A stretch of DNA of 64,000 nucleotides from Cyclobacteriaceae bacterium (GCA_019638395.1 JAHBTX010000004.1:763177-827176); one strand, 5' to 3'. Positions 10,075 through 20,040 are shown, counted from the stretch's first letter. Made by a program: numbers and translations. The notes: generated by a model not told the origin, from the letters alone.

Positions 10075-10162
10075 GTACTATAATTGTTCAAGGTAGCAAA
10101 ATTGTGGCTATGTTCAGTCATTCTAATTGTGTAAATAGTAACCGTAAACCGAATATATACTT

Positions 10163-13100
10163 TTGAGCAAACCATTCTCCATTTATCGCTCATCGGCCGG
10201 ATCGGGTAAAACCCGCACCCTTGCCAAACAATACCTGCTGTTGGCGTTGCGTTTCCGGGCCGATTATTTTAAGCACATTTTGGCGGTAACGTTTACCAAC
10301 AAGTCAACGCAGGAAATGAAAGACCGCATCCTCACTTACCTGGATGATTTTTCCAATGATCGCGAACCCGACCTGGCACTTGAACTTCAAAAAGAGTTAG
10401 GATTAGATGCACCTACCTTTAAAGAGCGTGCGCAGGAAATACGCAGCGAAGTGTTGCACAAGTATGCCCAGTTTTCTATCAGCACCATCGATGCATTTTT
10501 TCAACGGGTAATCCGGGCGTTTACACGCGAGGCCGGACTATCGGGTGATTACCGGCTGGAGGTTGAACACGATGAAGTGGTAGATGAAGTAATTAATAAC
10601 CTGATGGAGGAGTTGGGCACCAACAATGAACTTACCGAGTGGGTGGTGGAGTTTGCGCGACAAAATCTGGTTGAAGATAAGGGCTGGGATGTGCGGCCTG
10701 GCTTACGCGATTTCTCCAAAGAAATTTTTAAAGAAGATTTTAGATTGGTGGAGAGCGAAGTTATGAAAGCCACTGAGGCCTCAGACTTTTTTGATAACCT
10801 AAAAAAGTATTTAAGTACAGAGCGATATCAGTTTATTCAGGCAATCAGAAAGCGTGGCGAGATAGCTGTAGCAATTATTCAAAAAGAAGGCTGGGTTTAT
10901 AGTGACTTTAAATATGCCGGTGGTGGAGCTTTCTCGTTTATGCGCAAAATGAGCCAAATAAAAACTGTTGGCGATATTGATGAAAAAGGATTTGGCTCCA
11001 GGCCTTTGAATGAATATCAAAGCAGCACTAACTGGCCATCGAAAGACACGAAGCATAGTGCTAGAATGAAGCAAGTAGCAAGCGAGCAGTTGATTCCGCT
11101 ACTGCTGGAAATAGTTAAAATTCGAGAACAAGGTTATGCTCGTGCGATTAGTGCCGAAGCAGTACTTAATAATTTCTATGCCTTTGGATTGATAGCTGAT
11201 ATCTCGCGAAAGCTGAAGGAATACAAACAGGAAAATAACATGATGTTGCTTTCCGATGCACCTTATTTCCTTAACTCGGTAATTGGCGAAAGCGATACAC
11301 CTTTTGTATATGAGAAAGTGGGCTCGTTCTATAAAAATTTTCTCATTGACGAATTCCAGGATACATCGGTTCTGCAATGGAAAAATTTTAAACCGTTAAT
11401 TGTAAACAGCCTCGATTCGGGTTACCGCAGTATTATTGTAGGCGATGTGAAACAAGCCATTTACCGATGGCGTTCGGGCGATTTGTTTTTGCTTCAGACA
11501 CAAGTTGGTGATGAAATAGGAACCCATCGGGTTGAATCTTTTAACCTTGATAAAAACTACCGCAGCAGCAAACAGATTGTAGCCTTCAACAATGCTGTGT
11601 TTCAATCGGCTGTGCCGTTGGTTGCACACGAAACAGGAGCTGCTATTTCAATTGATGTTTACCAGGATGTGGCGCAAGGCATTGTTAAAAAATCAGAGGG
11701 GTTTGTTGACCTTACATTTCTGCACGATGAAGATGGTGTGAATTGGGAAACTTTTGCGCTACAACGCATACCAGTTTTTATGGAACGTCTTCAATTGCTG
11801 GGTGTAAGTTTAAAAGACATTGCCATATTGGTGCGCAGAAATGAAGAAGGGCAAAAAATTGTTTCGCACTTGCTCGCGTACAAACATTCCGAAGCGGCAA
11901 AAGAAAGTTTCAGATACGATGTTGTTTCAAACGAATCGTTGCGATTGGATGGTGTCGGTTCAATCAATTTTTTGATTGCCGCACTTACCTATTTACAAAA
12001 CCCGGATGATAATATTGCCTGCGCCCAACTTTCGTACGAACATGCACGATTAAAAAATACAGTAGCTGATTTACACCAGGTGTTTGCGGTATCAAACCGC
12101 GCTTTGATTGAAAGCAATCTGCCAGATGGCTTTACGAAGAATAAAGCCGGACTAAAAAAACTTCCCTTGTTTGAGTTAACCGAAACATTAGTAGAATTAT
12201 TTGGTTTGGGTAAACAACCAGGAGAGTTAGAGTACCTGCAAACATTTCAAAATGAGGTACTCAATTTTTCGAGTCGCGAACGCAACGATATTGGTGCCTT
12301 TCTGGAGTGGTGGGATGAAATCGGGCGTAAAAAATCCATCCAGGTTTCGGGCGATGTAGATGCGGCACAAATAATCACAATACATAAATCAAAAGGACTT
12401 CAGTTTAAATATGTAATCATTCCATTTTGCTCGTGGGAGTTAGACCATGGCTATAAGTCTCCTATGATGTGGGTAAAATCTGATCAGCCACCATTCGATC
12501 AAGCTGGTTTTTTACCTATTAACTACAACAGTAAATTGGATGAATCTTTTTTTGCAAATTATTACCACGAAGAGCGCACGCGTTGCTACCTCGATAACCT
12601 AAATTTATTATACGTAGCATTAACACGAGCGGAACATGGTTTAATCATAACTGCACCGTTCTCTAAAAGGAATGAAAAGTTAGGCAACGTAGGAAACCTT
12701 CTGCATAATATTGTACAGCAACCACAGTTTGGCGCGCAATGGAATAGCGGTGAGAAAATGTGGCGTGCGGGTGAGTGGTCCAGTTACGATGAGGAAAAAA
12801 AATCTCCGGTAGCCTCATTGCCTCTCAGCCACTATATATCTAATTCGTGGCGAACTAAATTGGTAATCCGCCATCATGCCGCGGGTCATTTTCAGCAGCA
12901 GGAAAATGAAACAACTATTCGCATCAAATACGGTATTCATCTGCATACAATTTTTTCACGCATCCGCTATCGCGAAGAGCTGGACGAAACTTTTAAGGTG
13001 TTGCAACATACCGGTGTAATCAACGAACAGGAAAAACTGGTTATCAGGCAATTGGTTGATGAACTTTTCAACAACGAAGTGATTGCCTCGTGGTTTAATA

Positions 13101-13399
13101 AAAATTGGGAGGTGCGAACCGAAGTGCCTGTGTTATTACCGGGTGGCGAAGAAAGTCGCATAGATAGGTTGTTGTTAAAAGGGCAACAAGCTGTAGTGAT
13201 TGATTTTAAAACGGGTAACCCTGCCAAAAGCGATTCGCAGCAGGTTAGCCGTTACCTCGATACATTACGTAAAATGAATTTTCAGAACGTGAAGGGTTAT
13301 TTATTGTATATCCGTACAGGCGAAGTTGTTCCCGTACCTTTTGGTAAACCTGCTAAATCAACAAAACAAGATAAAGACCAACTGCGCTTGGGTTTTTGA
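10163..13399 (+). CDS. AddA/RecB-like helicase-nuclease subunit
   Basis: A 1078-residue UvrD-type helicase with a C-terminal nuclease domain. Motifs in order are SSAGSGKTRT (Walker A, about 10-19), VTFTNKST (Ia, about 42), FLIDEFQDTS (Walker B, about 393), GDVKQAIYRWRSGD (about 425), NYRSS, IHKSKGLQF (about 739), LLYVALTRAE (about 815), and a PD-(D/E)XK core with SRIDRLLL and VIDFKTG (about 1012). The start is a TTG chosen because the Walker A lies only nine residues in. Three nt separate it from the AddB-like gene. Together they are expected to form the end-resection enzyme for recombinational repair of double-strand breaks. Confidence 0.9.
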   Translation: MSKPFSIYRSSAGSGKTRTLAKQYLLLALRFRADYFKHILAVTFTNKSTQEMKDRILTYLDDFSNDREPDLALELQKELGLDAPTFKERAQEIRSEVLHKYAQFSISTIDAFFQRVIRAFTREAGLSGDYRLEVEHDEVVDEVINNLMEELGTNNELTEWVVEFARQNLVEDKGWDVRPGLRDFSKEIFKEDFRLVESEVMKATEASDFFDNLKKYLSTERYQFIQAIRKRGEIAVAIIQKEGWVYSDFKYAGGGAFSFMRKMSQIKTVGDIDEKGFGSRPLNEYQSSTNWPSKDTKHSARMKQVASEQLIPLLLEIVKIREQGYARAISAEAVLNNFYAFGLIADISRKLKEYKQENNMMLLSDAPYFLNSVIGESDTPFVYEKVGSFYKNFLIDEFQDTSVLQWKNFKPLIVNSLDSGYRSIIVGDVKQAIYRWRSGDLFLLQTQVGDEIGTHRVESFNLDKNYRSSKQIVAFNNAVFQSAVPLVAHETGAAISIDVYQDVAQGIVKKSEGFVDLTFLHDEDGVNWETFALQRIPVFMERLQLLGVSLKDIAILVRRNEEGQKIVSHLLAYKHSEAAKESFRYDVVSNESLRLDGVGSINFLIAALTYLQNPDDNIACAQLSYEHARLKNTVADLHQVFAVSNRALIESNLPDGFTKNKAGLKKLPLFELTETLVELFGLGKQPGELEYLQTFQNEVLNFSSRERNDIGAFLEWWDEIGRKKSIQVSGDVDAAQIITIHKSKGLQFKYVIIPFCSWELDHGYKSPMMWVKSDQPPFDQAGFLPINYNSKLDESFFANYYHEERTRCYLDNLNLLYVALTRAEHGLIITAPFSKRNEKLGNVGNLLHNIVQQPQFGAQWNSGEKMWRAGEWSSYDEEKKSPVASLPLSHYISNSWRTKLVIRHHAAGHFQQQENETTIRIKYGIHLHTIFSRIRYREELDETFKVLQHTGVINEQEKLVIRQLVDELFNNEVIASWFNKNWEVRTEVPVLLPGGEESRIDRLLLKGQQAVVIDFKTGNPAKSDSQQVSRYLDTLRKMNFQNVKGYLLYIRTGEVVPVPFGKPAKSTKQDKDQLRLGF

Positions 13400-13402
13400 A
13401 CC

Positions 13403-16252
13403 ATGGAATCATTTTTAAAAGAACTAGCCCGAAAAATTAATGCCGAACCTCAGTTTGAGCAATTGACTTTTATTTTTCCTAACCGCAGGGCCGCGCTTTA
13501 CTTTCGTAAGCATTTGTCGGAAGTAATAACCAGGCCGGTGTTTGCTCCACGGTTAAATACCATTGAAGATTTTATTGCTTCGTTTTCGGTTTATCAGGTT
13601 CCCGATAAATTGGAATTAGTGCATCGGTTGCACACTATTTACAATGAAGTGATGAGTTCGCAGAAAGAGAGTTTCGATAAGTTTTATTTCTGGGGCGAAA
13701 TGCTGCTGCGCGATTTTAATGAGATTGACAAATACCTGGTAAATGCCGAACAATTGTTTCGCGATTTGCGAAATCAGAAAGAACTTGATTCCAGTTTCGA
13801 TTACCTGAGCGAAGGTCAGAAAAAATTTTTGCTTGACTTCTGGAACGAATTTGATGGCAACCTAACCAAAAACAAGCAACAGTTTCTGGACATGTGGGGC
13901 AAGTTGTTTACACTCTATAAAACCTACCGCCAGCAATTGCAGGCACAACAACTTGCGTATGAAGGTTTGGTACATCGCGAGGTTGCCGAAAACATCAACA
14001 CCCTGGCTACTGATCAGTATGTACCCGCACAAGTAAGGTTTGTGGGGTTCAATGCACTTACTAAAGCCGAGGAAAAAATTCTTTGCTACTTTGTTGAGCG
14101 GGGCAGCCAGATGATTTGGGATGGGGATGAGTATTACGTGAACAACGAAACACAGGAAGCAGGTGAATTTTTTCGGGAGTACCAACGTCATGAAATCTTA
14201 AAGCAAACGTTCACACAAGATTTTCCGGCTAATTTCAGAAGCAATAAGTCGGTTAAAGTTTTAGGGGCCGCTCAACCCATTGGGCAGGCAAAATTAGTAG
14301 GGCAAATTCTGCAACAAGAATTGGACAACGGATTAGTTCCGGAAGATACCTTAATTGTTTTGCCCGATGAAAAATTGTTGATGCCGGTTTTGTTTGGCTT
14401 ACCTAAGTCCATCGACAAGTTGAATGTAACCATGGGCTATTCACTGGGCAATACTTCTTTTTTTAACCTGGTGGAGCTGTTGGTTGAATTGCAGATCGGC
14501 AAACGAAATGATTATTATAATCACCGGCAGGTGTTGGCATTGTTGGCACATCCGTATATCATTGCTGCCGATGCTGCTTTGGCTAACACCAGGCGTAAGG
14601 AAATCCAGAAAAGCAATTGGGTTCAGATTCCACAAAATTACCTGGCCAGTGTTTCGCCCTTACACCGGGTTGTTTTTGGTAACATAAACAATGGCTTGTT
14701 GCCGTATCTGCAAAGTGTGCTGCGCGAGATAGGTAGTTTGGAATCTATTCTGGATTTAGACCGCGAGTTTGCATTTCAGTTTATAAAATTGCTCAATCGC
14801 ATTCAGGATATCGTGGGTGTTCAATCACCTGAAGCAGATCGGAAAGAATTTGTAAAATCGTTGCGATCGTTTTTACGCCTGCTGCGCCAATTAGCGCGAG
14901 CCGAAAAAATTCCGTTTAGTGGCGAACCGTTAAAAGGCCTTCAGATTATGGGGGTGTTGGAAACCCGTAACCTCGATTATAAAAATGTGTTTGTGTTATC
15001 GTTAAATGAAGGTGCGTTTCCCGCTTTTGGCGGTAAGGGTTCGTATGTTCCATTCAACATCCGAAAAGCATACGCGTTGCCAACAACCGAGCATCAGGAT
15101 GCCATGTATGCCTATTTGTTCTACCGCATGTTGCAGCGGGCCGAAAATGTTTTTCTGTTTTATAATACCGAAACCGATCAGTTAGGGCAGGGTGAGAAAA
15201 GCCGCTACCTGCAACAACTTATTTTTGAAAGTGGCTTGAAGTTACAATCGCAGGTGTTACACAATCCGCTTAAGCCGTTGGTGGTTGACCCGATTATTAT
15301 ACCAAAAACAGAAGAAGTTCTGCAGGCCATCTTAAAATTAAATGACGGAACACCCCAGCAACGCACCAAAGGGCTTTCGCCTTCTGCATTGGCAGCTTAC
15401 CTGGATTGTCGTTTGCAGTTTTATTTTAAACACGTATTGCGCATTCGCGAACCCAACGAAGTGGAAGATGAATTGGGTGCGCGCGAACTTGGAAATTTTT
15501 TGCATCAGGTAATGGAAAAGTTTTACAAATACCTGGCCGAACGCAAGCGAACTAAAAGTGTGGAGGCAGGCGATTTTGCCGATGCAAAGAAAACGGTTGA
15601 TATATTGATAGATGAAGCATTTGCTACCACGTTTAATATGGAGCCCGGAAAAAAAGTAACATACGAAGGACAAAGCGTGGTTATACAACAATTAGTACGA
15701 AGCTTTGCTGTTCGTATTTTAGAGAATGATAAGGAGATGGCTCCTTTTACAATGGAAGCTATTGAGCAAGACGGATTGTTGCATCGGATGAAGATTTCGC
15801 ATGCTCCCGGGTATGCAGTGCTGGGTGGCAAAATCGATCGGGTAGATCGAAAGGATAATGTAGTGCGGATTGTAGATTATAAAACCGGTGGCGATAAGCT
15901 CGATTTTGAAAGCGTGGCAGCACTGTTTGATCGTGCCGGCAAGAAGCGACAAAAGGCGGTATTCCAAACGCTGTTGTACGGTTTTCTTTACCAATCTAAC
16001 TTTCCGCTTAAAGTGGATGACCAGATGATAACCGGAATTATGAACCGCGAGTTGTTGTTTGGTAGCACTGAATTCGGATTAACGATAAATAAACAACCCG
16101 TGTACAATGTACTGCCATTCATGGAAGAGTTCAGTTTACACCTTACGGCTTTATTGGAAGAAATTTTTAATCCGGAGGTTCCATTTGATCAAACAACTGA
16201 AACCGCTACTTGTAAGTTTTGTCCTTACAAGGGTATTTGTTACCGAAATTAA
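13403..16252 (+). CDS. AddB-like PD-(D/E)XK nuclease with iron-sulfur cysteines
   Basis: A 949-residue partner of the preceding AddA-like protein. The N-terminal part is helicase-like but lacks a clear Walker A (FIFPNRRAALYF near residue 23). The C-terminal nuclease has a conserved GNFLHQVMEKF histidine region, then GGKIDRVDR and IVDYKTGGDK (about 808-830). Cysteines 669, 937, 940 and 946 bracket the nuclease in the pattern that binds a 4Fe-4S cluster in AddB, so a cluster is likely here. It ends just before a convergent membrane-protein gene. Role: processive resection of DNA ends together with AddA. Confidence 0.87.
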   Translation: MESFLKELARKINAEPQFEQLTFIFPNRRAALYFRKHLSEVITRPVFAPRLNTIEDFIASFSVYQVPDKLELVHRLHTIYNEVMSSQKESFDKFYFWGEMLLRDFNEIDKYLVNAEQLFRDLRNQKELDSSFDYLSEGQKKFLLDFWNEFDGNLTKNKQQFLDMWGKLFTLYKTYRQQLQAQQLAYEGLVHREVAENINTLATDQYVPAQVRFVGFNALTKAEEKILCYFVERGSQMIWDGDEYYVNNETQEAGEFFREYQRHEILKQTFTQDFPANFRSNKSVKVLGAAQPIGQAKLVGQILQQELDNGLVPEDTLIVLPDEKLLMPVLFGLPKSIDKLNVTMGYSLGNTSFFNLVELLVELQIGKRNDYYNHRQVLALLAHPYIIAADAALANTRRKEIQKSNWVQIPQNYLASVSPLHRVVFGNINNGLLPYLQSVLREIGSLESILDLDREFAFQFIKLLNRIQDIVGVQSPEADRKEFVKSLRSFLRLLRQLARAEKIPFSGEPLKGLQIMGVLETRNLDYKNVFVLSLNEGAFPAFGGKGSYVPFNIRKAYALPTTEHQDAMYAYLFYRMLQRAENVFLFYNTETDQLGQGEKSRYLQQLIFESGLKLQSQVLHNPLKPLVVDPIIIPKTEEVLQAILKLNDGTPQQRTKGLSPSALAAYLDCRLQFYFKHVLRIREPNEVEDELGARELGNFLHQVMEKFYKYLAERKRTKSVEAGDFADAKKTVDILIDEAFATTFNMEPGKKVTYEGQSVVIQQLVRSFAVRILENDKEMAPFTMEAIEQDGLLHRMKISHAPGYAVLGGKIDRVDRKDNVVRIVDYKTGGDKLDFESVAALFDRAGKKRQKAVFQTLLYGFLYQSNFPLKVDDQMITGIMNRELLFGSTEFGLTINKQPVYNVLPFMEEFSLHLTALLEEIFNPEVPFDQTTETATCKFCPYKGICYRN

Positions 16253-16263
16253 GCTTCAATAGG

Positions 16264-16878
16264 TTAGTTATCTTTAAACTTCCGCGAAAGCGCCACCGTG
16301 CTTAAACCGAGCAAAACGTAAACAACAAGTAACATCAGGCTGTTGAGCAAAACTTGGGGATAACCCCAGGTGGTAACATCAATAAACGGATATGGGTAGG
16401 AATGTACAATTAGTCCCCGCAACAAAGCATAAATAAAATATACTAAGGGATAAATGAGCCACAGAATGGAATAGCTGTAGGCAAGCCTGGCTTTAGTTGC
16501 AAAGAATAACCAGTACACACAATAAATAATCGGAACGGCATAATGCAGTAAAACATCAGCCACATATTGCAAACCCGTGGGCGACCAGATATGCGCTAAT
16601 AGAAAATGATAAGCAACACCTACTACTATTATATAGATGAAAGTGCCAGCCTGAACTTCAGGTTTTTTAAAATAGAAAAGTTTACCAGTAAATACCATTG
16701 CTGCAAAGCAGAGTGTAACTAAGATATTACTCCAGATGGTCATGTAACTGAAATAGCGCCATACTTCACTTAACACATGTTGGTTTGCGGCAAGTGCTTT
16801 AGCGATAATAAGATAAAGTTGTAGCACAAGTGCGAAAGTGCCAGTTGCAACGCCAATCAGTATTATTAATTTTTTCAT
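16264..16878 (-). CDS. Pr6Pr-type integral membrane protein
   Basis: About 204 residues with six predicted membrane helices. Family-like features are FSYMTIWSNILV after the first helix, and conserved His and Trp residues in LLAHIWSPTG and LLHYAVPIIYCVYWLFF. These match Pr6Pr (FAR-17a/AIG1-like) proteins, some of whose eukaryotic relatives hydrolyse fatty-acid esters. Activity in bacteria is not established. The frame extends nine codons upstream, but MKKLIILIG at 16878 is the natural start. Confidence 0.7.
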   Translation of the reverse strand: MKKLIILIGVATGTFALVLQLYLIIAKALAANQHVLSEVWRYFSYMTIWSNILVTLCFAAMVFTGKLFYFKKPEVQAGTFIYIIVVGVAYHFLLAHIWSPTGLQYVADVLLHYAVPIIYCVYWLFFATKARLAYSYSILWLIYPLVYFIYALLRGLIVHSYPYPFIDVTTWGYPQVLLNSLMLLVVYVLLGLSTVALSRKFKDN

Positions 16879-16913
16879 ATTTTGAATATAGTTACAACTC
16901 ACCAAACAACAAA

Positions 16914-16939
16914 GCCCCGCCTTCTTCCGAAGCCGGGGC
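16914..16939 (-). terminator. Terminator of the YceI gene
   Basis: An 11-bp GC-rich hairpin with one mismatch and a 4-nt loop. Read leftward it is followed by TTTGTTGTTT, as expected for termination of the minus-strand YceI transcript. Confidence 0.75.
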
Positions 16940-16964
16940 CCGCAAAAATCAACTGAGTTGCTGA

Positions 16965-17501
16965 TTAACCTTTTGCCAATTCAACGTTAATATGAAGCTT
17001 AACATCTTCACTCACCACCAAGCCACCGGCTTCGGTAAGTGCATTCCAGTTTAAGCCAAACTCCTTGCGGTTTATTTTTCCGTTGATTTCAAAACCAGCT
17101 TTGGTATTTCCCCAAGGGTCAACCATAATGCCACCAAACTCGGCATTTAATACCACAGCTTTGGTAGTACCGCGAATGGTTAATGCACCATCTACCTTAT
17201 ATTCTGAGCCAGTAACCTTTTTTAAAGTTCCGGTAAAATCAATTGTTGGATATTGATCGGCTGCAAAAAAGTCAGCCGACTTCAGGTGCGTATCGCGATC
17301 AGGCTGGTTGGTATCAATGCTGTTTACATCCAGGCTAAACGAAACATCCGCGCCATCAAAATCTTCGGTTTCACTTTCTACGCTGCCGCTGAATTTTTTA
17401 AAGAAGCCCGTAACAGTGCTAATCACCAAATGCTTTACTTTAAATTGTACTTCGGTGTGGGTAGTATCAATAGCCCACTTGGTTGTTGTTAAGGTTGACA
17501 T
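16965..17501 (-). CDS. YceI family lipid-binding protein
   Basis: A 178-residue YceI-domain protein, a lipocalin-like barrel that binds isoprenoid-type lipids in characterised relatives. Hallmarks are WAIDTTHTEVQFKVKHL at the start, DVNSIDTNQPDRDTHLKSADFF in the middle, and GLNWNALTEAGGLVVSEDV near the end. No signal peptide is visible, so this copy may be cytoplasmic, unlike the exported E. coli protein. It has a -7 type promoter box about 70 nt upstream and its own terminator. Confidence 0.9.
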   Translation of the reverse strand: MSTLTTTKWAIDTTHTEVQFKVKHLVISTVTGFFKKFSGSVESETEDFDGADVSFSLDVNSIDTNQPDRDTHLKSADFFAADQYPTIDFTGTLKKVTGSEYKVDGALTIRGTTKAVVLNAEFGGIMVDPWGNTKAGFEINGKINRKEFGLNWNALTEAGGLVVSEDVKLHINVELAKG

Positions 17502-17567
17502 AAGTTTTTAAATTTTAAGTTTCTGATTTGTATTTAATCGTGGTTATTCTTTCCGCAATTCGTAAAG

Positions 17568-17575
17568 CAAAGGTA
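17568..17575 (-). promoter_or_regulatory. Putative -7 promoter box for YceI gene
   Basis: On the minus strand this reads TACCTTTG, an exact fit to the Bacteroidota TAnnTTTG box. No good upstream TTG element was found at the usual spacing, so support is partial. Confidence 0.4.
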
Positions 17576-17670
17576 GGTTAGCAATCAGGCAGCACACCTT
17601 AAACCAGGTTAAGAAGGGTGGGGTAGTGGCTTGAACTAGATTAAGAAATTGAAGTAGGCAGTACACAGGT

Positions 17671-17719
17671 GGCAGTAAGCAGTAATTATTTTACTTCTCA
17701 TTGTTTACTGCTTACTGCC
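17671..17719. repeat. GCAGTA-type inverted repeat / probable terminator
   Basis: GGCAGTAAGCAGTAA and its exact 15-nt complement flank a 19-nt spacer. Related GGCAGTA/ACTGCC pieces sit just outside (near 17657 and 17721). It lies 17 nt after the stop of the minus-strand Crp-family gene, so it may act as a terminator while also being a dispersed intergenic repeat. Confidence 0.6.
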
Positions 17720-17735
17720 GACTGCCTTCTGCTTA

Positions 17736-18323
17736 CTATTTCTTTCTACGGATTTTACTCAAAAACTCTGGCGTTATGCCGAGGTAAGAGGCAATGTACT
17801 TAAGTGGCACATACTGCTCCATTTGCGGATATTTTTTTTGAAAGTTGTGGTACCGTTCTTCGGCTGTAGCTGTAAAAGCTTCGATAATGCGGTTCTGATG
17901 TGTTACCAGCGAATTCTGAAACATGATTCTGAAATAGCGCTCAAACTTAGGGTAGCGTTCCAGCAATTCTTCCATCCGTACTTTGGGTAGTTGCAGTATT
18001 TCGCTATCGGCCAAAGCCCGGGTGGTATAAATAGAGGGTTGTTGCGAAGTAAGGCTGTGTAAATCGCCTGTCCACCAGCCTGCGGTGGCAAATTGAATCA
18101 CCTGGTCGGTGCCTTGTTTGTTGGTATAGTACGTCATCAAGCAACCTGACGTAACATGTATAAAATTGTAAGTAACCTCGCCAGCTATCTCAGCGAACTC
18201 TCCTTGCCTCAATTTGAGTGGATTTAATAAAGACACAAAAAACTGCTCCTCTTCAGGAGTGGGGCTTATATTCTTCCGGATGTGAAAAAGAATCTGGTTT
18301 GAATGCGGAGTCATGTTCTTCAA
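17736..18323 (-). CDS. Crp/Fnr-family transcriptional regulator
   Basis: A 195-residue regulator. Residues about 25-120 form a cyclic-nucleotide-binding fold (LKLRQGEFAEIAGEVTYNFI and a TGDLHSLTSQQPS segment). The C-terminus LKYIASYLGITPEFLSKIRRKK is a short helix-turn-helix ending the protein. No cysteine cluster of the Fnr type is present. Members of this Bacteroidota subgroup usually sit beside the gene they regulate, and the YceI gene is next downstream on the same strand. The effector is unknown. Confidence 0.85.
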   Translation of the reverse strand: MKNMTPHSNQILFHIRKNISPTPEEEQFFVSLLNPLKLRQGEFAEIAGEVTYNFIHVTSGCLMTYYTNKQGTDQVIQFATAGWWTGDLHSLTSQQPSIYTTRALADSEILQLPKVRMEELLERYPKFERYFRIMFQNSLVTHQNRIIEAFTATAEERYHNFQKKYPQMEQYVPLKYIASYLGITPEFLSKIRRKK

Positions 18324-18424
18324 ATGAAAGAAAAATTTACGTTTTTATCGTTCTGCATCAGTAAATAATTAATATTCAAAAAAGTGTTGTAATACCGGGT
18401 AGTATTTTTTAAGGTAGCTTCTAC

Positions 18425-18432
18425 TAACTTTG
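18425..18432 (+). promoter_or_regulatory. -7 promoter box upstream of the YkgJ-family gene
   Basis: TAACTTTG is an exact match to the TAnnTTTG box. It ends only 4 nt before the ATG, so the transcript would start at or near the start codon (leaderless or almost so). No clear upstream TTG element was seen. Confidence 0.45.
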
Positions 18433-18436
18433 AATA

Positions 18437-18922
18437 ATGGAATTAGATCGCTTTCGCGAAGTAGCTAAAAATAAATCGGCTGAGAACCGGAAATTTCTTC
18501 AAAGCCTGAAGAAGAAAGATGCGCGAGTGGTGGATAATGCCTTTCATGAAATACATTCAGAAGTTTTTGAGGAAGTTGATTGCCTGGCATGTGCCAATTG
18601 TTGTAAAACCACCAGCCCCATTTTTTACCAAACCGATATTGAACGGGTAGCAAAAGCCTTACGCATAAAGCCAGGCGATTTTATTGAAACCTATTTGCGT
18701 GTGGATGAAGACAAAGATTTTGTTTTGAAATCCTCGCCTTGCCCGTTTTTAGCTGATGATAACTATTGCAAAGTGTATGACAGTCGCCCCAAGGCTTGTC
18801 GCGAGTATCCGCATACCGATCGCAAAAAGATGGTACAAATTACTGAGCTAACGTATAAAAACACGCTCGTGTGCCCGGCTGTATTGGAAATGGTAGAACG
18901 ATTAAAAAAGATTGCTTTATGA
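18437..18922 (+). CDS. YkgJ family cysteine-cluster protein
   Basis: A 161-residue cytoplasmic protein with the YkgJ cysteine signature. CLACANCCK (about 53-61) is followed by CPFLADDNYCKVYDSRPKACREYP (about 95-118), eight cysteines in the pattern thought to bind a metal or Fe-S cluster. The biochemical role of the family is unresolved. Its stop overlaps the start of the peptidase gene in an ATGA, indicating translational coupling. Confidence 0.85.
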   Translation: MELDRFREVAKNKSAENRKFLQSLKKKDARVVDNAFHEIHSEVFEEVDCLACANCCKTTSPIFYQTDIERVAKALRIKPGDFIETYLRVDEDKDFVLKSSPCPFLADDNYCKVYDSRPKACREYPHTDRKKMVQITELTYKNTLVCPAVLEMVERLKKIAL

Positions 18923-20040
18923 GGTATTTGATTTTTCTATTATTGGCTATAACCTGTTCTTCATACGCGCAAAAGCGTGCCCGCGATATCGGAATAAAAA
19001 TAGGTGTGCTTTCACCCGGTAAGTTTAATGCCATTACCGATGTAGCTGGGGTAAAAGTAGGGCACAAAACTTTAATTGTGGGAGCTAACATCCGTACCGG
19101 AGTAACCGTTATTCTGCCGCATGCAAGTAACGTGTTTCAGGAAAAAGTACCGGCTGCCATTTTTGTAGGCAATGGTTTTGGCAAATTGGCAGGCACCACG
19201 CAGGTAGTGGAGTTGGGAAACATTGAAACACCCATTGTGCTCACCAACACCTTAAGTATAGCGGCAGGCATTGAGGGTGTAGTTCAATACATGCTTAGCC
19301 TTCCTGGAAATGAAAATGTACAATCGGTAAATGCGATAGTTGGCGAAACCAATGATGGCTACCTAAACGACATTCGGGGCATGCATGTTACTGCGCAACA
19401 TGTAAAAGATGCTATTGCACAGGCGCAAAGCGGCCCCGTTGCCGAAGGTAACGTGGGTGCCGGAACCGGAACTATTTGTTTTGGTTTTAAAGGTGGAATC
19501 GGAACTGCTTCGCGTGTACTTCCACAGCAAGTTGGTGGTTATACGGTAGGCGTGTTGGTGCAAACCAATTTTGGTGGTGTGTTGCAGATCGATGGTGTGC
19601 CCGTAGGCGAAGCATTAAAAAAATACTTTATGAGCGATGTGTTGCAAAACAACTCCGATGGTTCGTGTATGATGGTTGTGGCAACCGATGCCCCATTGGA
19701 TGCACGCAACCTGGAACGCTTGGCTAAGCGTGCATTTATGGGGCTGGCCAAAACCGGTGGCATTGCTTCCAATGGTAGTGGCGATTATATTATTGCGTTT
19801 TCAACACACACCGCTGTACGTGTAAAGCATAATCCGGATGATCGTACCTATAACACCATCCAATTAATTAATGATGCCACCTCACCCTTATTTATGGCAG
19901 CCATCGAAGCAACAGAAGAAGCCATCATCAACTCGTTGTGGGCAGCCGAAACGATGACAGGTAAGGACGGACACACCATACAGGCGCTACCACGCGAGGA
20001 AGTGATCAGGCTCATGAAGCAACACGGTGTGGTGAAATGA
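18919..20040 (+). CDS. P1 family peptidase (DmpA/BapA type)
   Basis: A 373-residue exported Ntn-type hydrolase. The ATG at 18919 overlaps the preceding stop by 4 nt and starts a clean signal peptide (residues 1-18, ending SSYAQ). Signature stretches are GKFNAITDVAGVKVGHKTL, NTLSIAAGIEGVVQY, VVGETNDG-like AIVGETNDGYLND, and NGSGDYIIAF at about 285-294. The serine of the last motif is the expected autoprocessing nucleophile. Characterised relatives cleave D- or beta-amino-acid amides and peptides from the N-terminus. The periplasmic location is inferred from the signal peptide. Confidence 0.88.
   Translation: MRYLIFLLLAITCSSYAQKRARDIGIKIGVLSPGKFNAITDVAGVKVGHKTLIVGANIRTGVTVILPHASNVFQEKVPAAIFVGNGFGKLAGTTQVVELGNIETPIVLTNTLSIAAGIEGVVQYMLSLPGNENVQSVNAIVGETNDGYLNDIRGMHVTAQHVKDAIAQAQSGPVAEGNVGAGTGTICFGFKGGIGTASRVLPQQVGGYTVGVLVQTNFGGVLQIDGVPVGEALKKYFMSDVLQNNSDGSCMMVVATDAPLDARNLERLAKRAFMGLAKTGGIASNGSGDYIIAFSTHTAVRVKHNPDDRTYNTIQLINDATSPLFMAAIEATEEAIINSLWAAETMTGKDGHTIQALPREEVIRLMKQHGVVK

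Noticed and set aside
10158-10165. TACTTTTG as a -7 box for the addA-like gene
   Set aside because: It overlaps the TTG start codon and would place the transcript start inside the Walker A region.
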